From Streptomyces chattanoogensis (GTDB lineage: Bacteria > Actinomycetota > Actinomycetes > Streptomycetales > Streptomycetaceae), in assembly GCF_001294335.1 (NCBI RefSeq), contig NZ_LGKG01000068.1, forward strand, positions 62,001 to 126,000: a DNA stretch of 64,000 bases, given 5' to 3'. The notes below the pieces were generated by a model, which was not told where the DNA came from, ran no database searches, and saw nothing but the letters and a program-made list of their open reading frames with translations. Shown piece by piece: positions 63,613 to 64,000 of this stretch. The position numbers and the translations under genes were made by a program. The number at the start of each line of letters is the position of its first letter. Position 1 is the first letter of the stretch.

Positions 63613-64000
63613 ATGAAGCTCACTGTCGTCGGTTGCTCGGGGTCGTTCCCTTCGACGGAATCGGCCTGCTCGAGCTACCTCCTGGAGGCCGACGGCTTCA
63701 GGCTGCTCATCGACATGGGCAACGGCGCCCTCGGCGAGATGCAGCGCCACATCGGTCTCTACGACCTTGACGCCATCCTCCTGTCGCATCTGCACGCCGA
63801 CCACTGCATCGACCTGTGCGGTTATTTCGTCGTGCGGTACTACCGGCCCGACGGCGGCCGTTGCACACCGCTGCCGGTCTACGGCCCGGCCGGCACCGAA
63901 CGCCGGCTGACCGCCGCGCATGACGACCTGCCGCACGACGGGGCGATGAGCGAGGTTTTCGACTTCCGTACGCTCGCCCCCGGCACTTTGGACATCGGCC
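63613..64000 (+). CDS. Metallo-beta-lactamase-fold hydrolase, 5' part
   Basis: The first 129 residues are visible from ATG 63613, and the gene runs off the window. The start MKLTVVGCSGSFPSTESACS and the metal motif LSHLHADHCIDL (HxHxDH) are those of RNase Z- or ElaC-like MBL hydrolases, including cyclic-nucleotide phosphodiesterases. GGAGG lies about 14 bases upstream of the ATG. The exact substrate cannot be given from the visible part. Confidence 0.88.
   Translation, partial: MKLTVVGCSGSFPSTESACSSYLLEADGFRLLIDMGNGALGEMQRHIGLYDLDAILLSHLHADHCIDLCGYFVVRYYRPDGGRCTPLPVYGPAGTERRLTAAHDDLPHDGAMSEVFDFRTLAPGTLDIG

Overview
The window is a stretch of a Streptomyces chromosome (or a very close relative). 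Evidence: high G+C with strong third-position bias, typical Streptomyces Shine-Dalgarno sequences and GTG starts, a SsgA-like sporulation protein, the NarK/NnaR nitrate pair, an actinobacterial tmRNA, and the SigU/RsuA and FtsE/FtsX pairs. From memory, gene content and order resemble the S. coelicolor core chromosome running from ftsEX to cysM; I could not check this by alignment. No phage, integrase, transposase, CRISPR array or secondary-metabolite cluster is visible, so this is mainly core genome with local accessory features.

Layout. 1-4.5 kb: a partial zinc-ribbon gene, ftsE-ftsX, an S41 protease, smpB and ssrA (tmRNA). 4.6-7.8 kb: an MFS transporter divergent from a LysR regulator, then a DUF4232 lipoprotein. 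7.8-10.8 kb: narK with a GlnR-like operator, then nnaR. 10.8-16.5 kb: a methyltransferase, a CGNR regulator, a SigU-like sigma factor with its anti-sigma factor, and a HelD-type helicase. 16.5-23.9 kb: malic enzyme, hupA, SDR, MerR, murA, yqgE and a hypothetical gene whose 3' end lies in a repeat. 24.1-31.9 kb: DUF3039, a GH20 hexosaminidase and a three-gene xanthine-dehydrogenase-like operon with an odd [2Fe-2S] subunit and an odd molybdenum subunit. 32-40 kb: tRNA-Cys, a secreted propeller-like protein, an MFS exporter, a second copy of the repeat, a DEAH helicase, an IclR regulator, a Lon-like membrane protease and a small secreted protein. 40.3-44.6 kb: a five-gene unit of an Lrp regulator followed by an osmoprotectant ABC transporter. 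44.7-52.7 kb: hppD, a GlcD-like oxidase, a small L7/L12-like membrane protein, a flavoprotein disulfide reductase, ssgG and two RDD membrane proteins. 53-59 kb: an M6 secreted metalloprotease, pncA-pncB (NAD salvage), clpS and DUF2017. 59.5-64 kb: an amino-acid permease, then a cysteine module (Mec JAMM protease, a cysteine-rich leader peptide, CysO sulfur carrier, CysM) and the start of an MBL-fold hydrolase.

How the parts work together. narK and nnaR form a nitrate-assimilation module. Mec, CysO and CysM make cysteine from a protein-bound thiocarboxylate, apparently under a cysteine-sensing leader peptide. pncB and pncA recycle nicotinamide and nicotinate. smpB and ssrA rescue stalled ribosomes. 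sigU and rsuA form a membrane-linked stress switch.

Most notable items: two related 0.34-0.41 kb intergenic inverted-repeat elements of no known class (23822-24157 and 35628-36040), one of which supplies the last codons of a gene; a [2Fe-2S] subunit with a roughly 490-residue low-complexity extension carrying repeated Trp motifs; a molybdenum subunit that lacks the usual catalytic Glu; and a CysO whose reading frame runs 11 residues past the Gly-Gly end, next to a JAMM protease.
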